A stretch of 64,000 nt of DNA, from contig NC_089398.1 in NCBI RefSeq assembly GCF_003171515.1, positions 496,001-560,000 on the forward strand, in the 5' to 3' direction. This document shows positions 47,999 to 58,860 of this stretch, one piece after another. Source of the DNA: Pyrenophora tritici-repentis. Lineage: Eukaryota; Ascomycota; Dothideomycetes; Pleosporales; Pleosporaceae. Position numbers and translations under genes: made by a program. The notes beneath the pieces were generated by a model that worked only from the letters and a program-made list of their open reading frames with translations, was not told the DNA's origin and did no database searches. Each line of letters opens with the position of its first letter. Position 1 is the first letter of the stretch.

Positions 47999-48937
47999 TT
48001 AGCGTACGAACCTCCTCTTCCGCTGTTTGGGCTGCCAGGTGTCGAGATCCAATAAGCTATTGACCGCATCGACAGTTTTGAAGCGTCCTTGTTTGTTCTC
48101 TACTTCTATTCGTTGGACGCCCTTTCCTGCAACACGACATTCTTCCTCGCCTCTAAGTAGTAATACTCTGTCCCATCCTGCGTCCTTGGCACCCTGATAA
48201 TCCGTGTCTACATCATCTCCAACGTGTAGCTTCTCATAATCTTCAATGTCATCACCCAGCAACTCTTCTGCTGCTTTGTAGATTGCCGCATCGGGTTTCT
48301 CGATCCCGACATCGTAGGACATGATGATGAAGCTGATGTCTGTCTCTTCTTCTTCCATGAGCGCTGTATGGCAGGGTTCCTTGTATCGTCTGTTCATGAC
48401 GTTTAGACCAAGAGAGGTTAGAATGTAGGGGACGCGGTAGTCGGAGTTTGTGATGATGCCCACGATGGTCTTTTCCCATGGCCAGGGATGCGTGGGTGTT
48501 CTGACTTGCAATTGAGCTTCCCGTTTCGCCCTCTGCAGCATGGAAAAGAAAGGTTTGACGTCTTTGTAGAGAGTATATCCAGCATTGGAACTATACGTTC
48601 GCATGAGTTCCTTTGTTAAGCCTTGGGGGAATCTTTGTGTTGGCCCGAGCATAGGGTTAAAGACACCGCGGATGACGTTTTCCCACCACTGGTCTACAAG
48701 CATCCCGCTGGCTTTTCCATAGTTTGGATTTTTGGCTGACTCCTCTGAAAAGGACTTTTTGAACCGCCTTGCTATTTCGCGCGGGTTTTCGGTATCTTCG
48801 ATCCCATCGATCCCGTGACGCGCAGCGGCGCGCGCATAGCCCACGGGAATGGGTACTTTAGGTGTGAAGAGGGTCCCAAAGGCATCCAGACAGAGGAGGA
48901 GTTTCTTTTTTTGTACAAACGGTTTAGAGGGTGACAT
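47999..48937 (-). CDS. HAD-superfamily hydrolase (HDHD3-like)
   Basis: A single exon of 312 residues. HAD motifs are in order: LLLCLDAFGTLF with the nucleophile D18 (DxFGT form); GIITNSD for motif II; EKPDAAIY with the motif III Lys; and HVGDDVDTDYQGAKDAGW for motif IV. The helical cap between motifs I and II and the total length fit the HDHD3/haloacid-dehalogenase-like group. Substrate is unknown; probably a small phosphorylated metabolite. The C-terminus ends in a basic KQRKRRFVR. It is divergent from DPM1 with 305 bp between starts. Confidence 0.88.
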   Translation of the reverse strand: MSPSKPFVQKKKLLLCLDAFGTLFTPKVPIPVGYARAAARHGIDGIEDTENPREIARRFKKSFSEESAKNPNYGKASGMLVDQWWENVIRGVFNPMLGPTQRFPQGLTKELMRTYSSNAGYTLYKDVKPFFSMLQRAKREAQLQVRTPTHPWPWEKTIVGIITNSDYRVPYILTSLGLNVMNRRYKEPCHTALMEEEETDISFIIMSYDVGIEKPDAAIYKAAEELLGDDIEDYEKLHVGDDVDTDYQGAKDAGWDRVLLLRGEEECRVAGKGVQRIEVENKQGRFKTVDAVNSLLDLDTWQPKQRKRRFVR

Positions 48938-50028
<1,091 letters not shown>

Positions 50029-51387
50029 GGCTCGGTGGTATGGGCATGGCATTGGCGTTAGGGATCGGGGGTGGGGGACTTGGTTGATCTGGTTTTGGAT
50101 GCTGGGACGATGGGATGGGTTGATTGTCCTGGCATTTGGCTTGAATACTCTATTTAACTCTAATCTTTCTTGTCAAGTTCATGCATTGTTGTCTGTGACG
50201 TTGGAAACCGACGAATTGACCCCAAGATCGTGTAGTCTCGATGCAGATGAGGTACCGCAAAGATACCTGCATGCCACGCCCACAGTTCATGCAAACCCTT
50301 CGGCGTCTTTGAACAGGGTACTCGCTACAATAGCGGCATCACTCCTACTTCTCTTGTCCTTCACTTCCTTTAATGTAGCCCCGCAGTTAAGACTAGACCT
50401 ACAAAAAAAAAAGTCAACAAAAAAGAAAAGGCAAAATAATGCAGCGCCACTGGGCAGTTTCGAACTTCGATCCGACCCTGTTTACCCCACAGTGGCCACT
50501 GCTCACGACATGGCAATTAACTACCACTACCACACCAGCGAGTCTGCACGTCTGCGATTTTGCTGGTGGGCGGGCGGAGGATTTTTGGATTGTTTGACAT
50601 ATATACCAAGTCTGAATATTGATACTAGTGTTCGCGTAGGACGAGTGATTTTACAAAGGCCTGCGGTTTGCGCAGAGTGAAGGGGACCTGACTATGTCTA
50701 CTGTACCGTGCGGGTGAGTTCACTGTGACGTAGTAAGCTGTAGTGAAGTGTGAGTCGGGCGACATAAGATTCCAGAATAAGAAAAAGTGCAAAAAAGATT
50801 GAGCGCTACCACAGGGATCCAAACTACAGGAAATACTGTGTTGGACACTCTGATAGCGCTGCTTCACGACATGCACTGGTATGTCCTTATGGACACATTG
50901 GATCCCTCATCACCAACACGTCTGCTGGCTGGTGAGCGATGACTTTTTGAACTAAACAAGTGATATAGTAAGACTATAATTGTTTCTATGAGACTGGTTT
51001 GGAAAGGCTACAGAAATTGTGGCGTGGGGAAGCGCGCGTGATCGCGTGCGCGCTCACTTCACTTGATCTTACATGACAGTGAGTGAAGGTGAGTTCCACA
51101 ATACACTCCAGGGATCAATGTCTGCACTATATCATTGGAATCAATACAAGGAAGAGACCACCAATCTTCGCATTACACAGACCGCCATGCCGTCGAAATG
51201 AAATGCGGTGCTGATCAGATGCGCACTTGGTCTCTTTCACTGCCAGATCTCACTAGCCATGGCGCGCCGCAGAGATTACACTAGTACTGCTGCCTAGCGC
51301 ACAGGCTCAGCACATTCAATCCCGCCTGCAAGCTTGTTTACTGCTCTTGTCAACCCAACCACCTCAGTGAGCAGGTCACGAACGACG
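50029..51387. other. Gene-poor 1.4-kb stretch
   Basis: No supported gene. It contains an A-rich run near 50401, a CGCGCGTGATCGCGTGCGCGC near-palindrome at about 51032-51053, and the promoter of the 51445 gene. Confidence 0.45.
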
Positions 51388-51439
51388 GTATGTATGACCT
51401 CGCTGAATGTCTACAGGGCGGTATGGCTAACTTTTTTAG
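51388..51439 (+). other. Probable 5'-UTR intron of the 51445 gene
   Basis: GTATGT donor, GCTAAC branch and TTTTTTAG acceptor, 52 nt apart, ending six bases before the start codon. Confidence 0.6.
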
Positions 51440-51444
51440 TGATC

Positions 51445-52020
51445 ATGGACCGCGAGGACGACAAAAAGCTCCAAGATGCCCAGGACCAGGAAGAGCTCAA
51501 CCAACTGAAGCGCAAAAATGCTGCTCTCGAGCAACGAGTGAAGGATATCTACAATGAAATGGCCTTGCTTCAGCCCCAAATGCTGGCCACCTTAGCCGAC
51601 GTGGTACAAAATCTAAAAGACATTGTCACCCTTATCCCGCAAGCCGGTCTATCATCTGTTACGCCTGGTCCCATGGCTTACGTGCCCACCAACTTCGGAC
51701 CCAGCCACAAGGATACCGTGAATATGCATCCGCACGCTCCACGCGAGTCTGGAGGATACGAAAACTTCACCGCAAAGCGCACCTATGCTGCTGGTACCGG
51801 AAAAGTGTTTACTTGGGCCTACGGATCGAACGAGCACTGGGATCTTGGACTGTGTCATGTTCAGCTCAACACTCACAGTGTGTGCCGGGACAAGGACTGC
51901 GAGTGGCGTCACAGGTACTTGTCGTCAGGAGAGCGCTTCTACATCAGCTTGCTCCAACCAAATGGTCCCAATTTCCTGACGTGGTATGACGAAGCCACAG
52001 CGTCCAAGGTCCTAGCCTGA
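51445..52020 (+). CDS. Coiled-coil protein with C-terminal CCCH-like motif
   Basis: 191 residues in one coding exon after a spliced leader. The first ~65 residues form a coiled coil (DREDDKKLQDAQDQEELNQL...NAALEQRVKDIYNEM). A Pro/Gly/Ser linker follows, then a C-terminal domain KVFTWAYGSNEHWDLGLCHVQ...HSVCRDKDCEWRHRYL with C-x9-C-x4-C-x3-H spacing, an atypical CCCH zinc finger. It ends LLQPNGPNFLTWYDEA. The function is unknown and RNA binding is only a possibility. It sits at the edge between the gene-dense block and the repeats and may be lineage-specific. Confidence 0.65.
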   Translation: MDREDDKKLQDAQDQEELNQLKRKNAALEQRVKDIYNEMALLQPQMLATLADVVQNLKDIVTLIPQAGLSSVTPGPMAYVPTNFGPSHKDTVNMHPHAPRESGGYENFTAKRTYAAGTGKVFTWAYGSNEHWDLGLCHVQLNTHSVCRDKDCEWRHRYLSSGERFYISLLQPNGPNFLTWYDEATASKVLA

Positions 52021-52621
52021 GTAAGCTGTCTGTGCAGGCTGCTGAGATTTGACGGAAACAAATGTGTATAGTCACATAAATGAGGCAAGAATGAAAAAAT
52101 TCGGGAAAGCTTTCGTCAAAATTATGTAATCTATTGGAACAAGGTCCCCCCAGTAGTATGACTACTATGGATAACCGAGTGGGAGGAGGGACAAGGCGGG
52201 GTGGCTGCAACGTATTGTATTCACTATCGTGTCGAGTGTCACAGACTCACGCTGTTGTGGTGGGTGCTATTGCCCACCGGGCAGTGCCTGCCACACCAGC
52301 ATATCATGTGACTCTCAAGCACCTTCTACCCTGGACTGAACTCAGATATTCTCAACATAATCGATGGTTCTATAGTTTGGGTCACGTAGATGAATACATG
52401 CACTCTCGCAATATCCAATAGTATGTCCCGGTAGCCTTCGCTCAGAGGGTTTCAGAGGTAGCCAAGAAGCCTCCGCATAGCCGTTTATGTCTTCGGTTAT
52501 TATTGTAATCTCGTTCGTTGGCCTTGACTCAGTTCGCTTAGGAAGTTTCAGATACAGCCCATAAGCGTCCGCATGATTCCTGATGTTCTCCACAATGACT
52601 TTGTATACCTCTATGCATTCC
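52021..52621. other. Intergenic region, no gene seen
   Basis: 601 bp with only short unsupported frames on either strand. Confidence 0.4.
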
Positions 52622-53014
52622 TTGACAGATGCTGCGCTCGTCTTATGCATTCCTGGATCGATGCTGCGGTCTCGTCATGTCATTGTTGGAACTCTCGTTC
52701 CACGCTGAGTGACCGCACTCTAATAAATGGCCCTCGTCTTATGCGTTCATTAACCGATGCTGCGGCCTCGTCTTGTCGTTGTTGGAACTCTCGTCCCACG
52801 CTCTGTCGTTGTTGGAACTCTTGTTCCACGCTCTATCGTTGTTAGAACTCTCGTTCCACGCTGACTGCACTCTGATAAAATGGCCCTCGTCTTATGCGTT
52901 CGTTGACCAATGCTGCGGCCTCGTCTTGTCGTTGTTGGAACTCTTGTTCCACGCTGACTGCACTCTGGTGCCACGGCGTCTTATGCGTTCGTTGGCCGAT
53001 GCTGCGGCTTTGTC
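52622..53014. repeat. Composite tandem repeat field A
   Basis: Five copies of a ~26-30 bp unit containing the hairpin-prone word GGAACTCTCGTTCC (near 52682, 52776, 52806, 52836, 52930) alternate with four copies of a ~70-bp unit built on CTCGTCTTATGCGTTC and GATGCTGCGGCCTCGTC. Copies differ by a few percent to ten percent. Unit lengths are not multiples of three, so no single protein frame is kept. Confidence 0.8.
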
Positions 53015-53175
53015 AATCTTCGCATTGAGTGGCCGTCTCGTTTGCATCTCTTGATCTTCGTATTGAGTGGCCTTGCCAGACGTCTTGTTTGCATTTATGG
53101 ATCCTCGCATTGAGTGACCTTGCGTGACCTTTCCCGATGTCTTGTTTGCATTTGTGAATCTTCGCATTGATCGGT
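53015..53175. repeat. Tandem repeat field B
   Basis: Four copies, 38-56 bp each, containing TCTTCGCATTGAGTGGCC and GTCTTGTTTGCATTT words. It directly adjoins field A. Confidence 0.75.
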
Positions 53176-54985
53176 CGCGCTTCTTCTCGAACAGATGCCG
53201 TTGGGCGACTGCGCTTCTTCGTATGCTGCGTTGACAACAGCGACGTACTTAAGCGTAGGTAGCGTAGGTACTTCCTGTGCTGGCGGCTTATCGTTGGCAT
53301 TCGGTGAGGGCTGGAGAACTAGCACGTGTAGTAGGCGGTGTGGCAGACGCTGTTGCGTGACTGCGTTTCTGACGTGTTTGGAGATGCCATGTTTCAAGCC
53401 GGAAGGTAAGAAGAATGCACTGCACAGCGCGGACAGGCACATACAAGCTGCTACATGATACAGTATACAATGGTTTATGTGTAGTCTTGCAGAACACTAA
53501 GCAGTGAATCAATAAGAGATCAGTACATGTTTGGTGGCGTGCAGGCATGGTGGCTTGATAGTCGGTAATGCGACGCGGCCTTGGGTAGTTAAGACCGGGA
53601 CTCAGATACTTACCCCGGCATGTACTTTTTACTAGTATGCTTTGATTGTCGTCTTCTATTTGGGTGCTGGCGAGCACTTTTCTTACCATCGAGCTTATGC
53701 CTTTCCTGTGAAATACTACTCGAAACACTGTATTCCAATGCTAATTCCTATTGTACCTAGGTATGCTGTAGTTGAAACAATGTCTGTATATACTTCGACT
53801 GTAGAATTAATGGAAATACATCATGATATGGCATGCAACTTCTTTAGAACTACTGAAGCTGCTACATAATATTTTATACTCCATATGCATACACATATCA
53901 ACGACCACGCGGAGGCTTGTGGGCACGTAAGCCATGGGACTCGGCGTAACAGGTGACGGACCAGCTTGCTATACTTGTCCAACATGACTACGCGTGCCTA
54001 TTTCGTTCTTAGTGTTCATTCGCCTGTGTGGTACTCCTGAGGGATGTGCACTTGCGCGATATTCCAGCGCTAGCGTTGTTTGTGTTCCCCGCATACACTC
54101 TTTCCTCCACACTAATACGCCCTTTACGCCGCAGATTCATCCGCACTTGCTATTAGTATTGACGCTCTACGCCAACATCTACACCTGTACTTCATTATGG
54201 TATTCCAACGTCCGAAACCGCCTTTGTCTCCCGTTTCATTCGACTTAGTACCACGCCAGTATCCCAAAAAGATGGCAGACATCGGCCCCAGACGTACTCC
54301 ACTGGCACGTACGAACTGCTGGAGAGCACAACAATCTTCCGAGGCTCTACTTGCTCAAGCACCGAAGCACAGCCAACCATACCTGCAAGGAAGGTATCAG
54401 CGAACCAGAAAACAACAGTCATTGGCCAGGACAACACCTACATAAAGCCAGTCAAGGAGCCCTACGAGATTGCCGATTCCAGCGAAAAAAAAAGAAGACG
54501 CTTCCCAGAAACTACGTACCGCACGAGTACCCGAAGCTGCCAGGACGCTACGATGCTCAAGAAACCCGCGAGCGTAATTTTGATGCCGCCGTCAAGACAA
54601 CTTGGGAGATCAAGCGAGACAAGCCTAAGCAACAACCGCAGCCGTAGCCACATCCGAACATCTTTGTGTGTCTCTATGGTCCTCGTTCTGGTCGAGTGAC
54701 TAGTCATTGAGCTGGTGAAACAGTACGTCCTACAAGAACCAATTCTAGCACTGGCCCGAGCTAACAGAGTAGTCAAATGAACACGATTGGATCCCATGGA
54801 ACCATTGTATACGTCATTACTTGTATGTAGAAATGAGGGTGCCGATATCTAGAATCCTCATAGATAGTCAATCTGCATTACAAGACTGCACAAGATATCA
54901 CTTGCACTGTGAAGTATCCGTAGCACATACAGCACGACTCATTAGCCATGCTATATCCTAGCAAGCTAACATGAATCTCAAGATG
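53176..54985. other. Gene-poor stretch with one possible broken gene
   Basis: Most of the 1.8 kb shows nothing. Between about 54160 and 54660 one frame stays open for ~180 codons without an early ATG (includes ESTTIFRGSTCSSTEAQ and IKPVKEPYEIADSSEKK). It meets an A9 run at 54484-54492, after which another frame (YPKLPGRYDAQETRERNFD) looks coding. This may be an exon of an unrecognised gene or a pseudogene with a homopolymer frameshift. Confidence 0.3.
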
Positions 54986-54993
54986 CGCAACAG
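54986..54993. other. Left target-site duplication of the hAT element
   Basis: CGCAACAG, repeated exactly at 58126-58133. Confidence 0.9.
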
Positions 54994-57900
54994 CAGACTT
55001 TCCAACAAGCAAGTAAAGCAAGTCACCGCTCTAAACTTGACTTGCTTGGTTCAAACATAGGCTTTACTTGACTTGCTTGGGGTGATTTTTTTACTTGCTT
55101 GACTTGCTTGTATTACTTGCAAGTACTTGGATTACTTGACTACTACAAAGAGATTAAGCTACATACAAATTACCAAAACTCAGTGTTCCACTCTAGTATG
55201 TTGTAATCTCCTACAAGCTGCTCATCTGAAAGCTTAGCCTCGCTACAGTTGTACGGTTTATAACCAGCTCGCACCCATGACCTTACTAATTGAAGAGCTG
55301 CGAGTAGCTCACTGCCCAGAGCACGTCGCTTAGGTTCAAGAAGGTCGCCAAGCTCACTGAAGAGGCGCTCACAGTCGCTGCTTGATGCTGGGATAGTCAT
55401 GATATCGATTGCAAACTGCGCTAAATGCGGGTATTTCGGCAGTAGTTGTATCCAGTATTGGACAGGATTTCCATCTGCGTTGTACTGCTCCTGCGTCCAC
55501 TGCGGCTCTTGTGTTTTCCAGCGCTCAAACTCGTCAAGTGGAGCCTCTCGGTCATTGTTGCGGCTAAGTATAGCAATAATTGCCTCGTCTATGTTGTTGC
55601 TACTCGGCGCAGTTGTATACCGCTGGCGTGCTCGTTGAGGTTTGTATGCCGCCCAAAGCTGTTGGAACGACGCGTTGGCACTAGTAAGCCAATCAGCTTT
55701 GTCTGCCCACGCCACATCGCAGTAGTTCTTGTAGTACGGGTGTAGGCAAACAGCGGCGTAGTAAGCGGGCGAGTCGTCGAGCTTGTTGTAGTAGTCGTTG
55801 GCTTTGCTCCACGCGGCGCGGAGGTTGACGTTGAGGTGATCCTCTGGAGCCTCGGCATGAGCGTTGAAGTCGACGTGCTCGAACGGGCGCGCCCGGGCCT
55901 CAAGCTTGCTGAGTACGTACTCAAAAACGGGTATAACCTCATAGATTGCGCCGTATTTGCCATCCTTAGAGCGTCCCTCGAGGCGTTTTGTGGCGTACTT
56001 GAGCGGCTCTAAGCAGTCCTGGTACTCTGCAATCACCGCCCAGTCAGCAGCTCGGAGCCCAGTTGATCTCATCCAGTTTGGGGCGTCGGGCCGCTTATTA
56101 TTCCGCTGCGCAGCGTGCGCATCTTCAAGGATAACCCTATTGATATGATGCTCAGCGTACAAGTTATACGCGGCTTGAAGCTTGGTAGCGCGCTCAAAAG
56201 CAGCATAGTATGAGTTCCAGCGAGTGACGACAGGCTTGACTGGCTCGAGTACTTTGAGACGCCCTTCAGCAGGCAGGTTGTTGTTGGCAAGGCGCTGGTA
56301 GCCACGAAAAAGCTCGTACTGTTGCGGCGTTTTGATATAGTTGATGACGTCAACTAGCACTCCAATAGGGCCATCTTTCCGCCACTCTCGCATATACTGC
56401 TCCTCGGTATTGTACTGCTCTTGAGTGTTGCCGTAGGCGTCTTTGTTGGTGCCAAATATAATAGCCTGGCCGATGAGGTTAAGCGTGTGACAACTGCAGC
56501 GGAGGCGCCGGTGAGCGGACTCAAATTCGTACTCGCGCGCGAGCGCGGCGATCGCAGTGTCGTTGTTGGTAGCGTTGTCGAGTACAAAATAGCCTAATCG
56601 GTCGCTTGTTATTCCGTATGCTGAGAGCGTCGTCGAGATAGCTTTGGCAATAGCCTCACCGGTGTGGGCGCCAGCGAGCTCAGGCAGATCGATTGGTAAG
56701 TCTCGTATTATTCCAGCTGCGTCGGCAAAGTGAGCGACTACTCCAAAGAAGCCACGTTTACCACCCTTTGTTGTCCAGCCATCAAAGCTTACGTGTATTT
56801 TGCTTACTGAGCCTGACAGGGTGTCGATAACTTGCGGTCGTATAGACCGGAACAACCTCATCACAAAGGTAGAAACGCTGGTATTACTTACCCACAACGC
56901 TGCCTCTGCCTCTGGGTTGGCAAATCTCATCATCTCTCTAAAATCAGGCGTCGTAAGTTCGCTGAGCGGGTGGTTTCGGTTAACAAGCCACATGACAGTG
57001 GCTGTTCGAAAGCCCTCTACGTCGAAGTTTCCAAACGCGTTAGCAGTGTTTTGTTGTACGTCTAAACCAGCGTCAAAAGCTTGCCGCAACGACAGCTGGC
57101 CTCGAGCTCTCTGCGCTAACTTTGGGCCATCTTTCGTAAGGTTGTGGCCAGGCTTTGGTTGGCTGAGATGGGTGGCTGCTGAGGTTGTAGCCTGAGTAAT
57201 GTTAAACAAACCACCACGGCCAGCGTCGATAGTTTTGTGTACATGGCAGTACTTGCACACAAACCAGATTCGAGATGTAGCATGGCGCTCAACAACGCGG
57301 TAGCCATACTGAAAGATCCAACTTTTTGGGCGCTTAGAACGCGCCAATGGCTTGATAAAATCAGGTAAACGTGCCCAGTCAATGCCGTCAAAGTTCTCAA
57401 CTAGTGCGCTGTTTGTCTCATCCTGACCACCCTCTCCAGCCTCAGTTGTAGCCACCGTGCCAGCTCGGCTGCCCTCGGTGGGCGCGACAATCTCAGCCTC
57501 CGCCTGCGACTCTAAGAACTGCAACTCGAAGGTAGGTATTGGCGGCGAGGCGTTAGCCTGGCTTGCGGCAGCTAGGGTTTTGCGAGGTGATCGACGCTGA
57601 GGTCTAGGCTTAGATGCAGGCTTAGATGCAGGCTCAGGTGAAGCCTCAGGAGTTGAGGCGACGTTGTTGGTGGCAGCGGCTACTTTCGTACGTTTGCTCC
57701 GAGCAGAAGTTTGTGGTAGGCGACGTTTGGCCATATTGGGGGTATCAGGGCAGTATAAATCACTGGAAAACGCGTTGCTATAGGGGATACTGCATTGCGA
57801 TAGGCTTCTAGACAGGCGTACGTCGAGATTGGAGCAATGCGCTAGACTAAGGCTAACGTTATTTGATAGCCGCTTAGCCTGTTTGGGACTCAACCGAGGC

Positions 57901-58125
57901 AACTGCAACACTTCAAAACCATCGCGACATCTACCGTACAGCAGTTTTAGCACCCTCATCACAGTAACGCTAAAACAACCAAGTAAACCAAGTAAGCCAA
58001 GCAAGCAAAGTATCTTGACTTGACTTGCTTGCTTAGCTGCCCAGCTCTTACTTGACTTGCTTGCTTGGTTTAAACCAAGCAAGTCAAGCAAGTAATCCAA
58101 GTCAACTTGCTTTTTGGAAAGTCTG
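54994..58125 (-). mobile_element. Complete hAT-superfamily DNA transposon (3,132 bp)
   Basis: Terminal inverted repeats begin CAGACTTTCCAA at the left and end TTGGAAAGTCTG at the right, flanked by perfect 8-bp duplications CGCAACAG, the hAT target-site length. Both subterminal regions (about 55005-55140 and 57975-58112) are packed with CTTGACTTGCTTG-type words in both orientations, the usual arrangement of hAT transposase binding sites. The single transposase gene is intact. Structure and intact frame suggest a recent insertion and possibly an autonomous copy. Confidence 0.95.
55170..57734 (-). CDS. hAT transposase
   Basis: An uninterrupted frame; from the ATG at 57734 (MAKRRLPQTSARSKRTKV) it gives 854 residues. 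An in-frame ATG at 57959 would add 75 residues made partly of subterminal-repeat sequence. A basic Ala/Ser/Pro-rich N-terminus precedes a BED-type zinc finger (WFVCKYCHVHKTI ... THLSQPKPGH). Catalytic-core marks are HVSFDGWTT (first Asp) and YFVLDNATNND (second Asp). The C-terminal hAT dimerisation domain is IPASSSDCERLFSELGDLL...RALGSELLAALQLVRSW. The enzyme cuts and pastes the element. No intron or stop is seen, in contrast to the mutated copia copy nearby. Confidence 0.93.
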   Translation of the reverse strand: MAKRRLPQTSARSKRTKVAAATNNVASTPEASPEPASKPASKPRPQRRSPRKTLAAASQANASPPIPTFELQFLESQAEAEIVAPTEGSRAGTVATTEAGEGGQDETNSALVENFDGIDWARLPDFIKPLARSKRPKSWIFQYGYRVVERHATSRIWFVCKYCHVHKTIDAGRGGLFNITQATTSAATHLSQPKPGHNLTKDGPKLAQRARGQLSLRQAFDAGLDVQQNTANAFGNFDVEGFRTATVMWLVNRNHPLSELTTPDFREMMRFANPEAEAALWVSNTSVSTFVMRLFRSIRPQVIDTLSGSVSKIHVSFDGWTTKGGKRGFFGVVAHFADAAGIIRDLPIDLPELAGAHTGEAIAKAISTTLSAYGITSDRLGYFVLDNATNNDTAIAALAREYEFESAHRRLRCSCHTLNLIGQAIIFGTNKDAYGNTQEQYNTEEQYMREWRKDGPIGVLVDVINYIKTPQQYELFRGYQRLANNNLPAEGRLKVLEPVKPVVTRWNSYYAAFERATKLQAAYNLYAEHHINRVILEDAHAAQRNNKRPDAPNWMRSTGLRAADWAVIAEYQDCLEPLKYATKRLEGRSKDGKYGAIYEVIPVFEYVLSKLEARARPFEHVDFNAHAEAPEDHLNVNLRAAWSKANDYYNKLDDSPAYYAAVCLHPYYKNYCDVAWADKADWLTSANASFQQLWAAYKPQRARQRYTTAPSSNNIDEAIIAILSRNNDREAPLDEFERWKTQEPQWTQEQYNADGNPVQYWIQLLPKYPHLAQFAIDIMTIPASSSDCERLFSELGDLLEPKRRALGSELLAALQLVRSWVRAGYKPYNCSEAKLSDEQLVGDYNILEWNTEFW

Positions 58126-58133
58126 CGCAACAG
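58126..58133. other. Right target-site duplication of the hAT element
   Basis: CGCAACAG, identical to 54986-54993. Confidence 0.9.
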
Positions 58134-58510
58134 CTTCGAGTTCCGCTATGTAGCATGTATAGTATCTGCAAGCCACGTGTTTACTCAGCCCTTCATCTCC
58201 GTATTTATACATTCCACGTTATGTCTGAATTCCATCTCACAAGAAGCATGCGGTGTGCCTTCATGCCAACCAAGGATATTGTACATATCCAGGTCACAAC
58301 AGAAAACGGGTTCATCGACCCCAAGAAATATCCCTAACTCGATTCTTTCAAAGAGCTCAAGAGTTTACACGTCACTGTCAAGCACTTCAACTCACTCAGC
58401 CTGCACACCGGTTCTCGTGCGAGTCCCCGCGAGTACCGTGTATTCAAAGATGGTGTAACCGAAGACGTCTGCGGGTGCCTTAATAGAGAATTGTGTCAGC
58501 CCTCAGGGGG
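58134..58510 (+). pseudogene. Gene remnant trapped between transposons (tentative)
   Basis: From an ATG at 58220 (MSEFHLTRSMRCAFMPTKDI) a frame of charged, protein-like composition runs to a TAA at 58335-58337 and continues in the same frame (LDSFKELKSLHVTVKHFN) to the start of the copia LTR. One stop, possibly CAA->TAA, and an LTR inserted in its 3' part would make it a broken gene. Another frame (to 58458) becomes continuous with the left flank of the hAT once the element is removed. Neither product is recognised. Confidence 0.35.
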
Positions 58511-58660
58511 TGTGTCAACTAGAATGTTCTACTATCGTCACAGCTACGTAACACACTGCTGATCTGGAATGCTCCAGATACTCTACTTCATGTATATAGT
58601 CACTCTCTGCAGCTCTCTCAATAAAACAACCTTCTCTCTTATCTCTCCTCCAATTCAACA
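58511..58660 (+). repeat. 5' LTR of copia element 1
   Basis: Begins TGTGTCAACTAG and ends CCAATTCAACA, immediately before the primer-binding site. The start could also be 58513. Confidence 0.75.
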
Positions 58661-58673
58661 GTTATGAGCCCGG
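58661..58673 (+). other. Primer-binding site of copia element 1
   Basis: GTTATGAGCCCGG is complementary to the anticodon-loop region of initiator tRNA-Met (around CCGGGCTCATAAC), the internal-tRNA priming seen in Drosophila copia and relatives. Confidence 0.7.
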
Positions 58674-58860
58674 TATCCCCGCAATAAGCTGCGATATTTA
58701 AACGAGATTATTCACTCTATTCACACAGTTCACGCTGTTGTATACGCTGTTCTTGTGTCTTGTTATAGCGTTGAAACAAGGTGTCTCACGCTCTCTTTTT
58801 GAGATCTATTCTCACGTCCTTTAAGATTACTTCTCGAAGCTTCTCTGCCGCTTAGCAAGG

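Noticed and set aside
50401..50520. Possible tRNA next to an A-rich run
   Set aside because: TTCGAAC and a T-run on the minus strand recall a tRNA 3' end, but no paired T stem, D arm or acceptor stem could be assembled.
51020..51060. CG-rich near-palindrome as a possible origin or insulator
   Set aside because: A single short palindrome without associated structure is not enough to assign a role.
53013..53442. Minus-strand frames with INAKIHKCKQD-type repeats
   Set aside because: The three frames share the same repeat shifted, because unit lengths are not multiples of three. No continuous protein results.
54195..54797. Minus-strand frames opposite the A9-containing stretch
   Set aside because: Hydrophobic low-information translations without partners; the opposite strand is more protein-like.
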